Shown here: piece after piece, positions 16,101 to 28,100 of the stretch
Numbering within the stretch: position 1 is the stretch's first letter
Layout: each line of letters starts with the position of its first letter
Assembly (NCBI RefSeq): GCF_000716445.1
Contig: NZ_JNWK01000076.1
Coordinates: 1-57,004 of the forward strand
Source: Streptomyces wedmorensis
GTDB taxonomy: Bacteria; Actinomycetota; Actinomycetes; Streptomycetales; Streptomycetaceae
Direction of reading: 5' to 3'
DNA length: 57,004 nt
Made by a program: the position numbers and the translations under genes
Notes under the pieces: generated by a model
Told to the model about the DNA's origin: nothing
The model's input: only the letters and a program-made list of their open reading frames with translations
Databases searched by the model: none

Positions 16101-19100
16101 GACCGGGCCGTCGTATTCGTTGCCCGACGTACGGGTGGAGCTGTGGTTCTCGGTGACGGACCGCGCGGTGGTGGTGCCCACCCGGTCGGCACCGCCCGCG
16201 TTGACGGTGATCCCGGATCTGGTGGCGCTTCCGGACAGTGCCGGCCCGATGCTCCATCCCTGGCGGGAGCGCCGCGTCCCGGTCCGGGAGACCGTCGCCG
16301 ACCAGTAGGTGGTGATCGTGTGTCCGGCGCGCGTCTCCCGCAGCACGGGTGTCCCGCGCCGGAGCTCGAAGGAGAGGGTTCCTTCCCTCGACACCCCGGT
16401 CCGGGGTTGAAAGGTGCGCAGGGTGTACCCGTCCCGGAGCATCTCGTGGGCCATCGCCCGCAGGCCGTCCGGGGAGAGCAGCACGCTCAGCCGGACGAGT
16501 TGGCCCATGGGGTCGTCGAGCAGGCTTTCCGGAAGGACCAGCATCCGGTCACGGCGGGACGCGTCGGCCCGGGTGGTGAACGCGTCGAGGAGGGCCGACA
16601 TGTCGAACGTCCCCGCGTCGAACGAGAACGGCGGAACCCCCTCGCTCCAGCCGGGTTCCCGCCACACCTGCTCGTTCCAGCCCGGCAGTTGCCCGAGGTG
16701 GTCGTCGATCAGGCCGAGGGCCAGCGCGTCCTGCTCCGCCATCCAGATGAGCACACCCGAGTCGTTCGTGACCACGGTCGCCGCCCACCTCTCGGAGGAC
16801 TTGGCCGAGGAGGCGAGGAAGCCGGTGCCGCGCGAGGCCGCGGCGACCGTCCAGTCCACCGAGCCGATGAGCAGTACCGTACGGCCGGAGTGTCCCAGGA
16901 CGGTGGATCTGGTCGCGCTGCGCTGCACCGTGACGGCGGAGGAGTCGTGCCGGTCGAAGACCTGCCCGCTCAGACCGCTCTTGACGATGAACCGCACGTG
17001 GCCGTCGCCGGCCTCCGCGTTCACGACCTCGTCCTCGGACGCGTTCACGGTCCTTCCGCCGCCGGCCGCGAACGACCAGGAGACGCCGGTCGAACCGCCC
17101 TTCTGCCATCCGGCATGGAACTGGGCGTCGTACGAGATCTCGAGTCCGTGGTTGTCGTCGACGTACAGCAGCGGCCGGAGCGAGGTCACCCGGGAGCGGA
17201 TGACGACGGAACTGTGCTGGTCGGTGGCCGCGCCCATGCCGAACAGGCCGCCCAGCTGCCAGCCGAACGGACTGGCGGCAAGGGAGAAGTTGGCATCGAT
17301 CTGGCTCGGTGCCATGCCCTCCATCAGCGAGTCGTGAGCCGGTGTGCCGGCTGTGGCGTAGAACCAGCGATTGCCGGACGCCTCACCCAGGACCTGCTTG
17401 ACGGCGCCGAGCAGCCGGCCGGGAAAGGGAGCCGCGGCCACCATGTGGGGCCGTGACTGCCATGCCTGCGGCGAGAACGCGGGCATGGGCCGCCCGGAGG
17501 CGAGACGGCGTGCCGTCTCCCAGGGCAACAGCGGCAGTTTCGCGGTCAGTTCACGCGGGAGGCCTTCGGGAAAGGGCTCGGCGGCCTTGACACGGTGTCG
17601 GCCCTCGTCGACTGTCAGCGCTGCCGGTACGTACAGCTCCACGGTGGCCTTCACGGCCTCGGCCCGCAGCGTCGGTCCCAGCAGGGCCGAGGCGGGCTTC
17701 CGTCGTACGAACCACTCGGCGGCGAGCACGTTCCCGGTGGCGACGCGGGTGGCCATGCGCGGCCGGGAGAAGACCAGTTCGGTGGCGGTCAGGCTGATGT
17801 CGTAGGCGAAGACGTGTGAGCGGCCGGTGAACGCGGAGACCCCTTCGGCCGCGATGGCGGGCCCGTACGACACCTGATGACGGACGGTGCCGGAGGCCCC
17901 CAGGGACGTGTCCGCGTTGGCCGCCGTCCCTCCTGTCCGAAGCCTCGTGATCAGGCCGGCGTTGAGCGCCATGCCGCCGCCCTGGGACACCGTGGACGCC
18001 TGCCTGGCAGTCTGGGTGACGCCGGTTCCGGTGCGAAGTCCCACGTCGTGCCGGGTGCCCACGAAGCGGCGGCCGGTCAGCTCGGCCCGGATCAGGACGG
18101 TCACGTGCTCCTCTCGCACGCCCAGCCTGTGGATCCTGACCGGCAGTCCGACCGTCATCATCCGCTCCAGACCGGTCTCCGTGTGGGCCTGGCTGATGAC
18201 GTCGCGGAGTTTGTGGGTGTTGCTCAGCGCCGTGGCGTAGTCCTGCCGGGTGCCCCGCCAGCCCTCGCGGCGGAGACGGGCCCAGGCGGTCGGGTCGAAA
18301 AGCTTCGCCGCTCCCCACTCCGTCCGGGTGTGGAGGCCGGGCGGGAGGACCAGGCCCGGGTGGCGGTCGGCCAGTTCGCGGTGCACCCGGTCGAAGAGCT
18401 CCTCGACGACGGTGGTGGAGGCGGTGACGCCGCCGGTCGCACCTGTCGGCCAGTCCAGCGACTTGACCTTGGTGAGGCCTCCGAACGTCACCGGACGGTC
18501 CACGGTGAGGAACGGTGGCGCCGAGGGCTCCTTCGCGCCGGGTGGGAGGCCCGCGTTGTCGTCCCAGCCGGCCAGTCGGCGGGCCTCGTTGCGCGTGAGG
18601 CGCATGCGCGCGGAGTTGTGGAAGGTCTGCCACGGCCCGCCCGCCAGTCGCGCGGAGATTTTCAGCGGCATCGTGTACGTACCGCCGTGGTCCACGACGG
18701 TCGCGGTCGCGTTGCTGGCCGCCGTGCTGCCGTGGGTGGTCCTGTGCTCCCGCGCGAAATTGGCCGTCCCGGTCAGCGAGACCTGGAAGCGCGCGGACCG
18801 GGGGCCGATCGCCGGTCCCAGCGTGATGCCGAGACCGATTCCCTTGACCAGACCCCGGCTGCGCTCGGACATCGTCTTCGCGGTCTTCTGACTGCGGATC
18901 TCGGTCTTGTGAGCGGCGCGGACGAGTTCGGCGGTCGCGCCTTCACGGGTGTCGGGAGCGATCAGCACCTCGAAGGCGCCGAGCAGCGTACCGCCGTCCT
19001 CCTTGTAGAGGGCCTGGCTCGACACGGGCGAGCGGAAGGCCTGATCGAGGATGCCGCGGAAGTTCTCGGAGGAGAAGAAACGGCGGAGTTCGGCGTGCGC

Positions 19101-22100
19101 GGGCGAGGCGAGGGCGGCCCCGGGCACCAGGGCGGCAGCCCAGGTGAAGATCTCCTCCACGGACCCGAAGTCCTCGGCGACGAAGATCTCCGGCACACTG
19201 CTCGCGGCCAGGGGGATCCGGCGGGGGATCAGGTCGGGCGCGGGTGGATCGGTCGTCGAGTCGGGGACCACCCACAGCAGCGCCGAGCGGACCGCGAACC
19301 CGTCCGTGACGGGCGCTGTGCGGAAGCGGCCCGTGCCTCCGACGAGCCAGTCGAGACGGTCCGGCGGACGCGAGCCGGTGCGCAGTCCGAGACCGAACCC
19401 CTGCTTCGGCCGGCGCCTCTCGGTGACGTCCCTGAACTCGAACCAGAGGTCGTCGATGTGGGAGTGGACGCCGTCCTTGCCCCGTAGGGACGAGGTGGTC
19501 TGGGAGACTCCGCTCGTGGTGAAGCCATAGGTGGGCTCGTTGACGCGGAAGGCGGCCCGCACGCTGCCGTACGGGCTGATCAGGGCTGTGCTCGGCCCGA
19601 GCGGTACGTTGACGGTGAGGCTGGCCGCGTGGCCGAGCGCCTTTCCCTCCCCCACGCCGGTGCGGCGCTGGATCTCCAGGTCGAGCCTCGTCGGGGTGTG
19701 GGCGGCGTCCCGGTAGCGGCTCCAGGCCCCGTAGTTGCGGACCGAGATCACGACCTCGTGGCTGAGGCCGTCCGCGCCACGGTAGGTCAGGGGGAACCCG
19801 TCGCCGAGGAAGCGGTGGGGGAAGTCCCGTAGTGCCTGCCGCAGGCGGACCATCGCCTCGGTGGGAAGACCGAGTCGTTCACCGATCTCCGCCGCCGCGA
19901 GCTCCACGCCACGGATGCTGAGCGTGCTGTGTCCGAGGTTGCGCAGGTGGGCGGGCAGCCGGCTGCCGTCCCTGAAGGCGATGAAATCCTCCTCGCCACG
20001 CGGTGGCGGCGCCTCGGCCGTGGGATCGAGCCAGGGGCGCTGTGCGGCCAGATCCGCTGCCGCACGCACCGATTCGCCGGTGCTCGTGACGGTGTTCGTG
20101 TCGTCCCGGGATTCGTCGTACGGGGTGACGCTCAGAGCGGCCCGCTCGATGCGGGAGAGCCACTCCCATGCCGCGGCACGGGCCCGGACCCGTAGCTCGG
20201 ACAGGGCGGTCGCGGTGGTGTCCCCGGGAAGGTCGCCCCTCGTAGAGCCGGGTGACGCCTGGGCCAGCGCCTGTTCGACCTGGTCCTGGACCCACCTCGT
20301 GGCCTCCCCGTCAGTGAGCGGACGCAACGGTGTGGGGTCGTCACGGTCGAGCGTGGCGTCACGCTCCTCGCCTCCCCGGTCGAGGCCGCCACGCCGGGCA
20401 GACGCCTCCCGTTCCAGCCGTTCCACCAGCTCGTGGGCGCGGCGCAGATCGGCCGCCCCTTCCGACTCATGGGAGGGGTCGGTCCCCAGAGAGGAGCGCG
20501 CCGTGGTGGAGGTGCCCGATCCGGAGGCGTACGGCTCCCCGGTGGGCGGTACCTCTGCCCGCCGGCCTCCCTGGGCGTAGGGGCGGGGGGCGAGCCCGAG
20601 CGAGCGCCCCAGGTCCCGCGCCGAGGCGACAGCGGCCTCATGGAGTCCGGCGCGCAACTGCAGGACGACGAGGTGCCGGTGCTCCTCGGCGAGCAGCCGC
20701 ATCTCGCTTCGCTTCAGCGCCGTCCACCGGCCGGTGTCCATCGGCAGCGGAGCGTACTGGTTGACGAGCCCCGACGCCTCGATCCACAGGGGGTCGGCCG
20801 CGTCCTGCCGCTGCTTGTCGCGGCTGGTCTCGGCGGCGCGCCCGGCCCGTAGCCGGTCCCGCCAGTGGTCGGCGGTGCTGTCGTCGAGTCCGATGGCCCG
20901 TACGTGGGCGCGCAGCCGGGACTCCCCCGGCTCGGGCCGTCCGGCTCCGTCGTCACCGAAGAGGTGTCGGCGCGCCTCCTCGTAGTCGCCCCGGTAGCGC
21001 TCGGAATGCTCGATCAGCCGGGCGTGCACCCGGTCCGCTCCGGCATACGGGTCGCCGGGCCACAGCTTACCGGCGACGCTCTCCAGCGACCGGGGCCCGC
21101 CGGGGCCGCCGCCGCGCAGCAGTGCCTCGGCGCGCCGGGCCTCGTCGGCGCGGCCGAGGACCGCGGTGTCCTCCGGCCGGTCGGTACGGCCTTCCGGCGG
21201 CAGGGGGTCGGCCTCGGGGCCGGTCGGCCCGGGGCCGCCGCCGTCCGGACCTCCTCCCTGTGGAGGGCCACCATCGCCCCCGTCCCCGTCGCCCCCGTCG
21301 CCGTTCAGCAGCACGGCCAGCGAGGCGGCGAGGTCATCGACGATCGGGCGGACCACGCCCTCATCGAGGACGAGGGCGTACATCAGTCGCTGCTCCGCCT
21401 CGAAGCGTGCCTCGTCCGGTACGTCCGGGTCGGGCACCGCCACGGACGTGCGATGTCCCGTCTCCCAGGGCAGCAGGGCGCCCATGTGGGACAAGAGCGC
21501 CTGGCGCCGCTCCTCCTCCTGGATGCCCGACAGGACACGGCTGATGTACTCCAGCGGAAGGATCAGCGACGGGTGCGCCGTGAGCCGGGGAGGCAGCGTG
21601 CCGGGGCGCGCGGCGTGCAGTGCGGCGAGGGTGCCCGTGCCCAGGAGCGGCAGCGTCCGCGGGGTGTGCACGGTCCACTCCTGCCATGCCGGGTTGTCCA
21701 GTTCCTCCGGCGGGCGGTCCACCGTGAGGAACGGTGTGGGGACGGGGCCGCGGCCGACATCCCATGTGAGGGGACCGGCCGGAGCGACGACGGTGGCGCC
21801 CGTGATGTCGGAGAGGATCTGGGCGAACGAGTCCTCGGACCGGACCGGAACGTGCCCAGGGACGGGGTTGACCGTCTTCGGCCCGGCTGCCGGCGCCTCC
21901 GTCCCTTCTTGGTGTGCGGCGGGCGCGGACGTGGGCGGCGCGATGTGTCCGACGCCCTTGCCGAGTGGCTGCCCCACCGAGGGGACCTCTCCTCCCCGCC
22001 AGCCGATGACGGGCCCGGCGCCTGTGCTGCCGGAGAACAGGACGACGATCGTCTGCGTCACCGCGGGGTTCGTGGACATCTGGAGCCCCAGCCACGCCGC

Positions 22101-25100
22101 GTCGCGGGCGGTGTACTTCCAGGTGCCGCGGGGCATCTCCTCGTACACCTCGATCCGGGAGGATCCCGACGGGGCGGCGTCGATGGCGACGACCGGCCGC
22201 TCTCCGAACTGTCGCAGCAGGCGGCGCAGCGTTCGCGAAGGGGTGAGCGGGTAGATGGGCTGGTCCTTCAGGGAGCGCATCGACACCGCCGCGGTGAAGG
22301 CGGTCTCGTCGAACCACGGCTCTGCCCGCTGTTCCTTGTGCGCCATGAAGGGCCGCCACGTCCAGTCTCCCCCCTCCCCTTCGATCTCGACCTGGATCGT
22401 TCCACCATCCATGTTGACCATCGACGGATTGGCCCACACGGTCAGGTGGGGATGGTGGATGGCCTCGGCCAGTTCCCGTGCGGCCTGAGTCGCATGGTTG
22501 GTCACACCGGCGAACTCGCAGGCGATCATCACCAGGTTCACCATGACACCGGTGCTTTCCGCATAGCGGAGCAGCGCCTCCATCTCCTGTGTGGACGCGA
22601 GGAGTTGGGCCAGATGCTGGGGCGAGACATCGACAAGCCCGTGCGCGTCGCCGTACGCGGCGTTCGTCAACGCCGGGGTGAGGGTCTCGGCGTCGCCGTG
22701 CGCATCGACGTAGTAGGTCAGTTGACCGCCCCAGGGCAGCTTTCCTCCGGACGTCAGACGGACGGAACCGTCCTGGCCGATGTGCCTGACATTGAACGTG
22801 GCCTGTGGCCCGGGATCGTGATCCGCCCAGTCCGCGTGATCAGTGGCCAGGAACTCCTGAGTGTGCAGTATGAGGACGTTCGCGAGGTGCGATCGCGTCG
22901 AGGAACGGGTGGCGCGGAAGAAGCCGATCCCTTGCGACTGCCTCGGTACTTCCCGGGAGACGGCCAGTCTCACGGCCGCCTCCTCGCCGTCGTTGAGGGA
23001 GTCGACGAGCTCCAGCACCCGGTCCCACTGCTCGCCCGCCTCGTGGAGGAGGAACCAGGACGGATAGGAGTGTTCGATGATCCCCAGGACCCGCTTCAGG
23101 GTGTCGCGGGCCCGCGTGACGTTGCCGGGCCGTGCCAGCGCGTAGGCCGTGGCGAGCCGCGCGCCCAGCTGCAGACCCCTGATGTGGCCGTGGGCCCATA
23201 CTTCGTAGGACACCATGGAGACGAGTTCGCGTTGGGTGGCCGCGCTCTGCTCGTGCCAGTCAGGGAAGTAGCGCGTGGCGAGCCGCGCCACCTCCAGGCG
23301 CAGATCGTCGCGCTGCTCGCGGGTCATCCGCAGGGGTGTGGCGTCCCGTCCCGGGGTGCCGACGTCGGCTTCCAGCGCTCTGCGGGCCTCTTCGCCCCTG
23401 ACCGCGACGTGCGCCGGGAAGTCGGCGAGCCGGTTCATCATCCAGTCCAGGGCCGTATCGCGGTCGGTGGGGAGCCGCAGGGGCGAGGGGGCGGGCTCCG
23501 AAGGAGTGACGTCCATGGGGGCAGCGGGGTCGTAGGAGTTGGTCATGAATCCGGGAGGCCCAGAGGACGGCGGGGTCGCTGTCGTGCCGGAAACCCGCTG
23601 CCCGTCCTCTTCCTCGTCGCTTTCGTCGTGCACGGCGAGCGACTCGTCCTTGACCAGCCGGCCGTGATCGACGAGAACCGACGTGTCGAAGCCATCGGGA
23701 AGGTGCAGCACCCAGGGCTGCCAGAGGGGGTTGTTGGTCTCCTCGGGGGGCCTGGGAACGGTCAACACCGGCGCGCCGCCCGTACGTTCGGGCATCTGGA
23801 CGGGCTTCCCCCACGGGGCCAGCACCGGCGCGCCTCGCACGTTGGCCAGCTTTCTGGCCGGTGCCTGCGACAGGTCCATCACGCTGCGGTCGGGCCCGGA
23901 CACAGCTGTACCGACGCCGGAGTAGTCGGTGCCGAGGACGATGACGGCGCCGTCCTCGATCCCCGACCGGGCGCCGGCCTCGGCGATCTCCTGACCGAGC
24001 TCGGCGGCGTCCCAGAGGCGATAGCCCTCGGTTCCGTACCCGACGAAGCGCTGCCCGTCACGGAGGGTGTTCACGAAGAGGACCTGCCGTCGCAGTGTCT
24101 CCGGCAGCCGCTCCAGGGCCCGGATCAGCGCATCGCCCTCAAGGAGAGGAGACTCGAACGGCCCGTCGGTGGTCAGGTAGAGGCTCATCGCCCCATGAAG
24201 GTGCTTCCCGGACACCATGAGTCTCTGGCGCTGTGGCGGTGTGACCGTCACGGTCTTCCACACCTGTCCGGGCGGGCTGGAAACGGCTATGTGCCCGAAG
24301 GGAAACACCAGGTGGAACTGCGAGGTCGCGCCGTGCACGTGCAACGTGAGACCGGGGTGTCGATGGAGCACACCGCTCATCGCCTGGGCGAACGCGTCCA
24401 GCGCCGTGTACCGCGTCTCCTCGTCCGATGCCGCGTGACACGACGCGAGTACGAGGTGGAGGACACCATCGGCCGCGAGCGCCTTGCGGGCCATCCCCAG
24501 GAGCCTCTGGTCATGGGACATCAGCTCCGCGAGGTGAGCCGGAGGCATGGGCGCCCACGGACCCGCACCCGGGGCGAGGGAGGGCGCCAGAAAGCCAGGG
24601 CCTCCGTGCAGGTCGAAGTAGACGGTGTGCCGGCCTGCCCAGGGAAGCGGCTCTGTGACGAGCGTCGCGTCCGGTCGGAGGTGATAGGAGAGGATCCTCG
24701 CCTGGCTGTCCACGGTAACAAAGGAGTAGACCGCGCCCTCGTCCGCATCATGACGCTGCCAGGGAGGCGTGTTGGCGCTCAGTTGGTCGCTGTCGTGGAG
24801 CGAGATGACCAGGGACTTCCCGCCCCTCGGCTCCACATAGGCGATATGGAACATCCCGCGCGTGGCCGAGCCCCGAGCCCGGAAACTCGTGGCGACGAGC
24901 TGGGAAGCCTCCACCGGCCCCTTCACCGCCAAGGTGTGAGCGACGGCCATCAATTGTTGGTGCCATTCCACCGGGTCGTGCCGCCCCTTGCGCTGTTCGA
25001 GGCGCCCCCGGAGCAGCGCGTTCGCCCCTCGTACCGTGTTGGCGAACGCGAGGCCGCCCGTCCCGGCCGCCCACAGCGCGTCCTCGTGGATGAGGCGGGT

Positions 25101-28100
25101 CACCAGGCGTTCCGCCGCGTCCATGCCTCGTTGCCGGCCTTCCGCGATGATCAGCGCCAGCAGCGCCCGCCCCTCGCGAACGGACAGGCTCGACCACCTC
25201 GGGAGCTGCTTGTGCAGGATGTCCAACACCGACACCTCCCAGGTCCCCAGGTCCTCCGGGGTGAACGGTTCGGGCCGGGCGAGGAGGAGGTAGTTGACGG
25301 CCTGGGACATCAAGGCGGCGGCCTTCTCGCCGGTCAGCGGCCTCGCTTCGGCGTCACCGGTGACCCAGTCGGTCTCCAGCGCCAAGGTGCGGCCCGCCAT
25401 GATGTGTTTTTGGGCCCGCTCGCGCGGCGCGCGCAGCACCTCGTCAAGGGTGTGTCGTATCAGTGCCAGCAGATCGCCACGCTGCCGGGCGCCCAGCAGT
25501 GGCCAGTCTTCGGGGTCATAGGTGCTCAAGTAGTCGGCGGCGAGCTGCTCGGCATGGGCGGAGAGATGGTCGGCCATCTGCCGGTGGGCATGGGGTGAGG
25601 CGGACCATTCCAGTTCCTCGCGGGCCAGTTCGCCCTTCCGGACGAGCGTCGCCCAGAATTCGGCGATCATCTCATGGGCTCGGTCGACCGCCTTCCCGTT
25701 GCCGGTGGCCTCCTCTTCCGCCGCGCTCAGGGCTTCGATCTCCTGAAGGACGGTCAGCGACAAGGAGGTACCGTCCTGCTCGGGAACGGCGGAGGGGTAG
25801 GCGGCGACAAGCCGCTCGTGACGCGCGAACCAGGCTGCCCAGACGTCCGCCAGGGAAGGGTCCAGACCGCGCTCCGCGACGAGTCGCCGGAGCCGTTCGC
25901 GGGCTTCCCCGCGATCCCCGTCGGCCATGCCCAGGATGGCAAGGCCCGCGTCGAGATGGCCGCGGTACTCCTCCGAGTGACGGACGAGCAGGGTGTGCAC
26001 CTCCTCCGCTCCGGCCTCGGGCATGCCGGCCAGTTCGGCGATCTGTTCGAGCCGTTCGCCGGGATTCTCCACAGTCCCGTGCACGAACAGCTCGGCGAGC
26101 TTCGCATCCCCGGCCGCCGTTGCCCGTCCCTGAGGCGTCACCGAGCCGCTCGGCTCGGACGGCTCCTCGACCGGCGGGCCGGAGGACCGATGACCGTCGC
26201 CCTCCTCCGAAGGGACCGGCGGCCGTGCGGTCTCCTCCGTCAGGACCGCCGGCGGCCGCGGGGTTTCGTCGGACCACTGAGTGGGCCAGAACACGACCCA
26301 CTCGCTCCACTCGATGTCCTCCGTGTCCAAGGGCAGGCCCTCGACGCGCAGCACGCCACCGGTGCCCTTCTCCCCACCCGGGACGACGAACCCGGCGGGA
26401 GCGATGACGGGCCAGCCGCGCAGGTCGGCGAGCAGCTGACCGGGCGCGATGCCGTACAGCGGAAGCTCCTCGTCGGTGTCCACCTCCATCGTCCGTCCGG
26501 GAATGTTCTCGACCGGTGGGGCCAGCAGTCGTCCCGTGACTGGATCCATCAGGGGCGGGCGGACGGTGGGGTCCTCCTCGTCCAGGATTCCGCCCATCGC
26601 CGCGAAGTCCGTCCCCAGGACGATCGCCGCGCCCGGGTCGACCCGGTGCCGCTCGTTCACTCCCTCGGTCATCTTCCGCTGGAGCGTCGCCATGTCCCAG
26701 ACGCCGTAGCCCTCGCCCGGCCAGAAGCCTCTGACCTTGCTGCCGTGGCGGGGGACGTCCACATAGTGGAGTCCGGCGGACTTCGCCACCTCGGGTCCGA
26801 ACATTTCGGTCAGCCGCAGCCGCATCTCCTCGACCTTGGCCAGGAGCTCCTGAGAGGCCCGGACCGGCCTGAGCGGCGGTGAGTCCGTCATCAGCTGGAA
26901 GGACGTCGCGCCGGTGAACGGCGCCTCGTACCGCACGTGCGGGTAGCCGGGCGGCACGATCTCGACCGGCACCCACATGGTGCTGCCGAGGGGAGCCTCG
27001 GCACACACCTCGCCTGAAAGGGCGACGCTGACTTTGTGCGGACTGCCCCACAGGAACATCTTGAGGCCGGGCACCTGTGCCCTGGCACCGATCCAGGCGG
27101 CCACCGCGCCCAGCGAGTTCCGTGTCTCGCCGAGGACGGCTCCGACGTTGCAGCCGAACAACACCAGGTGCAGCTCCTTGTTCGGGTGCTGCCGCGCCTT
27201 GGTGACCATCTCGGGGAAGGTGGGGTGGGCCAGGAGGGCTTCGGCTATGTGCTCCGGAGACGTGACCACCCCCATCGACCCCTCCTCGTGCTCGTTGTCC
27301 GACCAGGGGACGACGTCGAGATCGGTGACAAAGGGCTTGAAGGCGTCGGGTCCGGCGTGCAGCGCGAGATAGAGCGCCGTGCGTTCCCGCCACGGAAGCG
27401 GCGCCCTACCGATCGGGACGAGCCATTTCCCTTGCGGCCTGACGTAGTGGAACACCGCCGACGCGTCGGCCTTGTGCTTCGCCCACGCGGCCAGGTCGTC
27501 CTCCCTGGCCTTCCCACGACGTGAGAACAGGATGGTCACGTCCGGTGCGCGGGTGGGCCGGACGGTCTCCAGATGGAACGCCCCGAGCGGGGCGGAGCCG
27601 TACTTCGTCGACTCCATCGCACGGGCCGCCGCCTGTACATGGGGCAGCGGATCGGTCAGTCGCCCGACGCTCAGGCTCAGGAGCGTCCTGTGCCGGTAAG
27701 CGACGTCCCTCTGGCGGATCCAGCCGGGGTGGTGGGTCTCGATCAGCTCCATTCCGCCCTGGAGGGCCCGGGTGAGGAAGGTGGCGCTGTCCTCGTTCGG
27801 AGGCCTGAGGGAGAGGAGGCGGACCTCCATCACCATCCGCGCACCCATGGCGATGGCCGCGCCGGAGCCGCGGAGCCATCCTTCCCGCACCAGAACGGCC
27901 TTGAGGGCCGTCTTCCTCTCCTCCGGCAGCTGGGCCCAGCCGGGAAGGCGGGGGGAGAGCTCCCGCTCGGCCGTGTCGAACAGGGCTGCCTTGTGGGCAA
28001 GGGTGAGGGCGCCGGCCGATGCCGGAAGGGGCAGCGCGGCGGTCTCGTCGTCGACGAGAGCCCCGTCGATCTCTTCCATGGCCTCGGCACCGTCCGCCAG

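Noticed and set aside
20865..25598. A 1577-codon plus-strand open frame opposite the giant gene
   Set aside because: Same reason: a mirror of the GC-rich coding strand, no recognisable domain, and it covers the His-Cys modules on the other strand.
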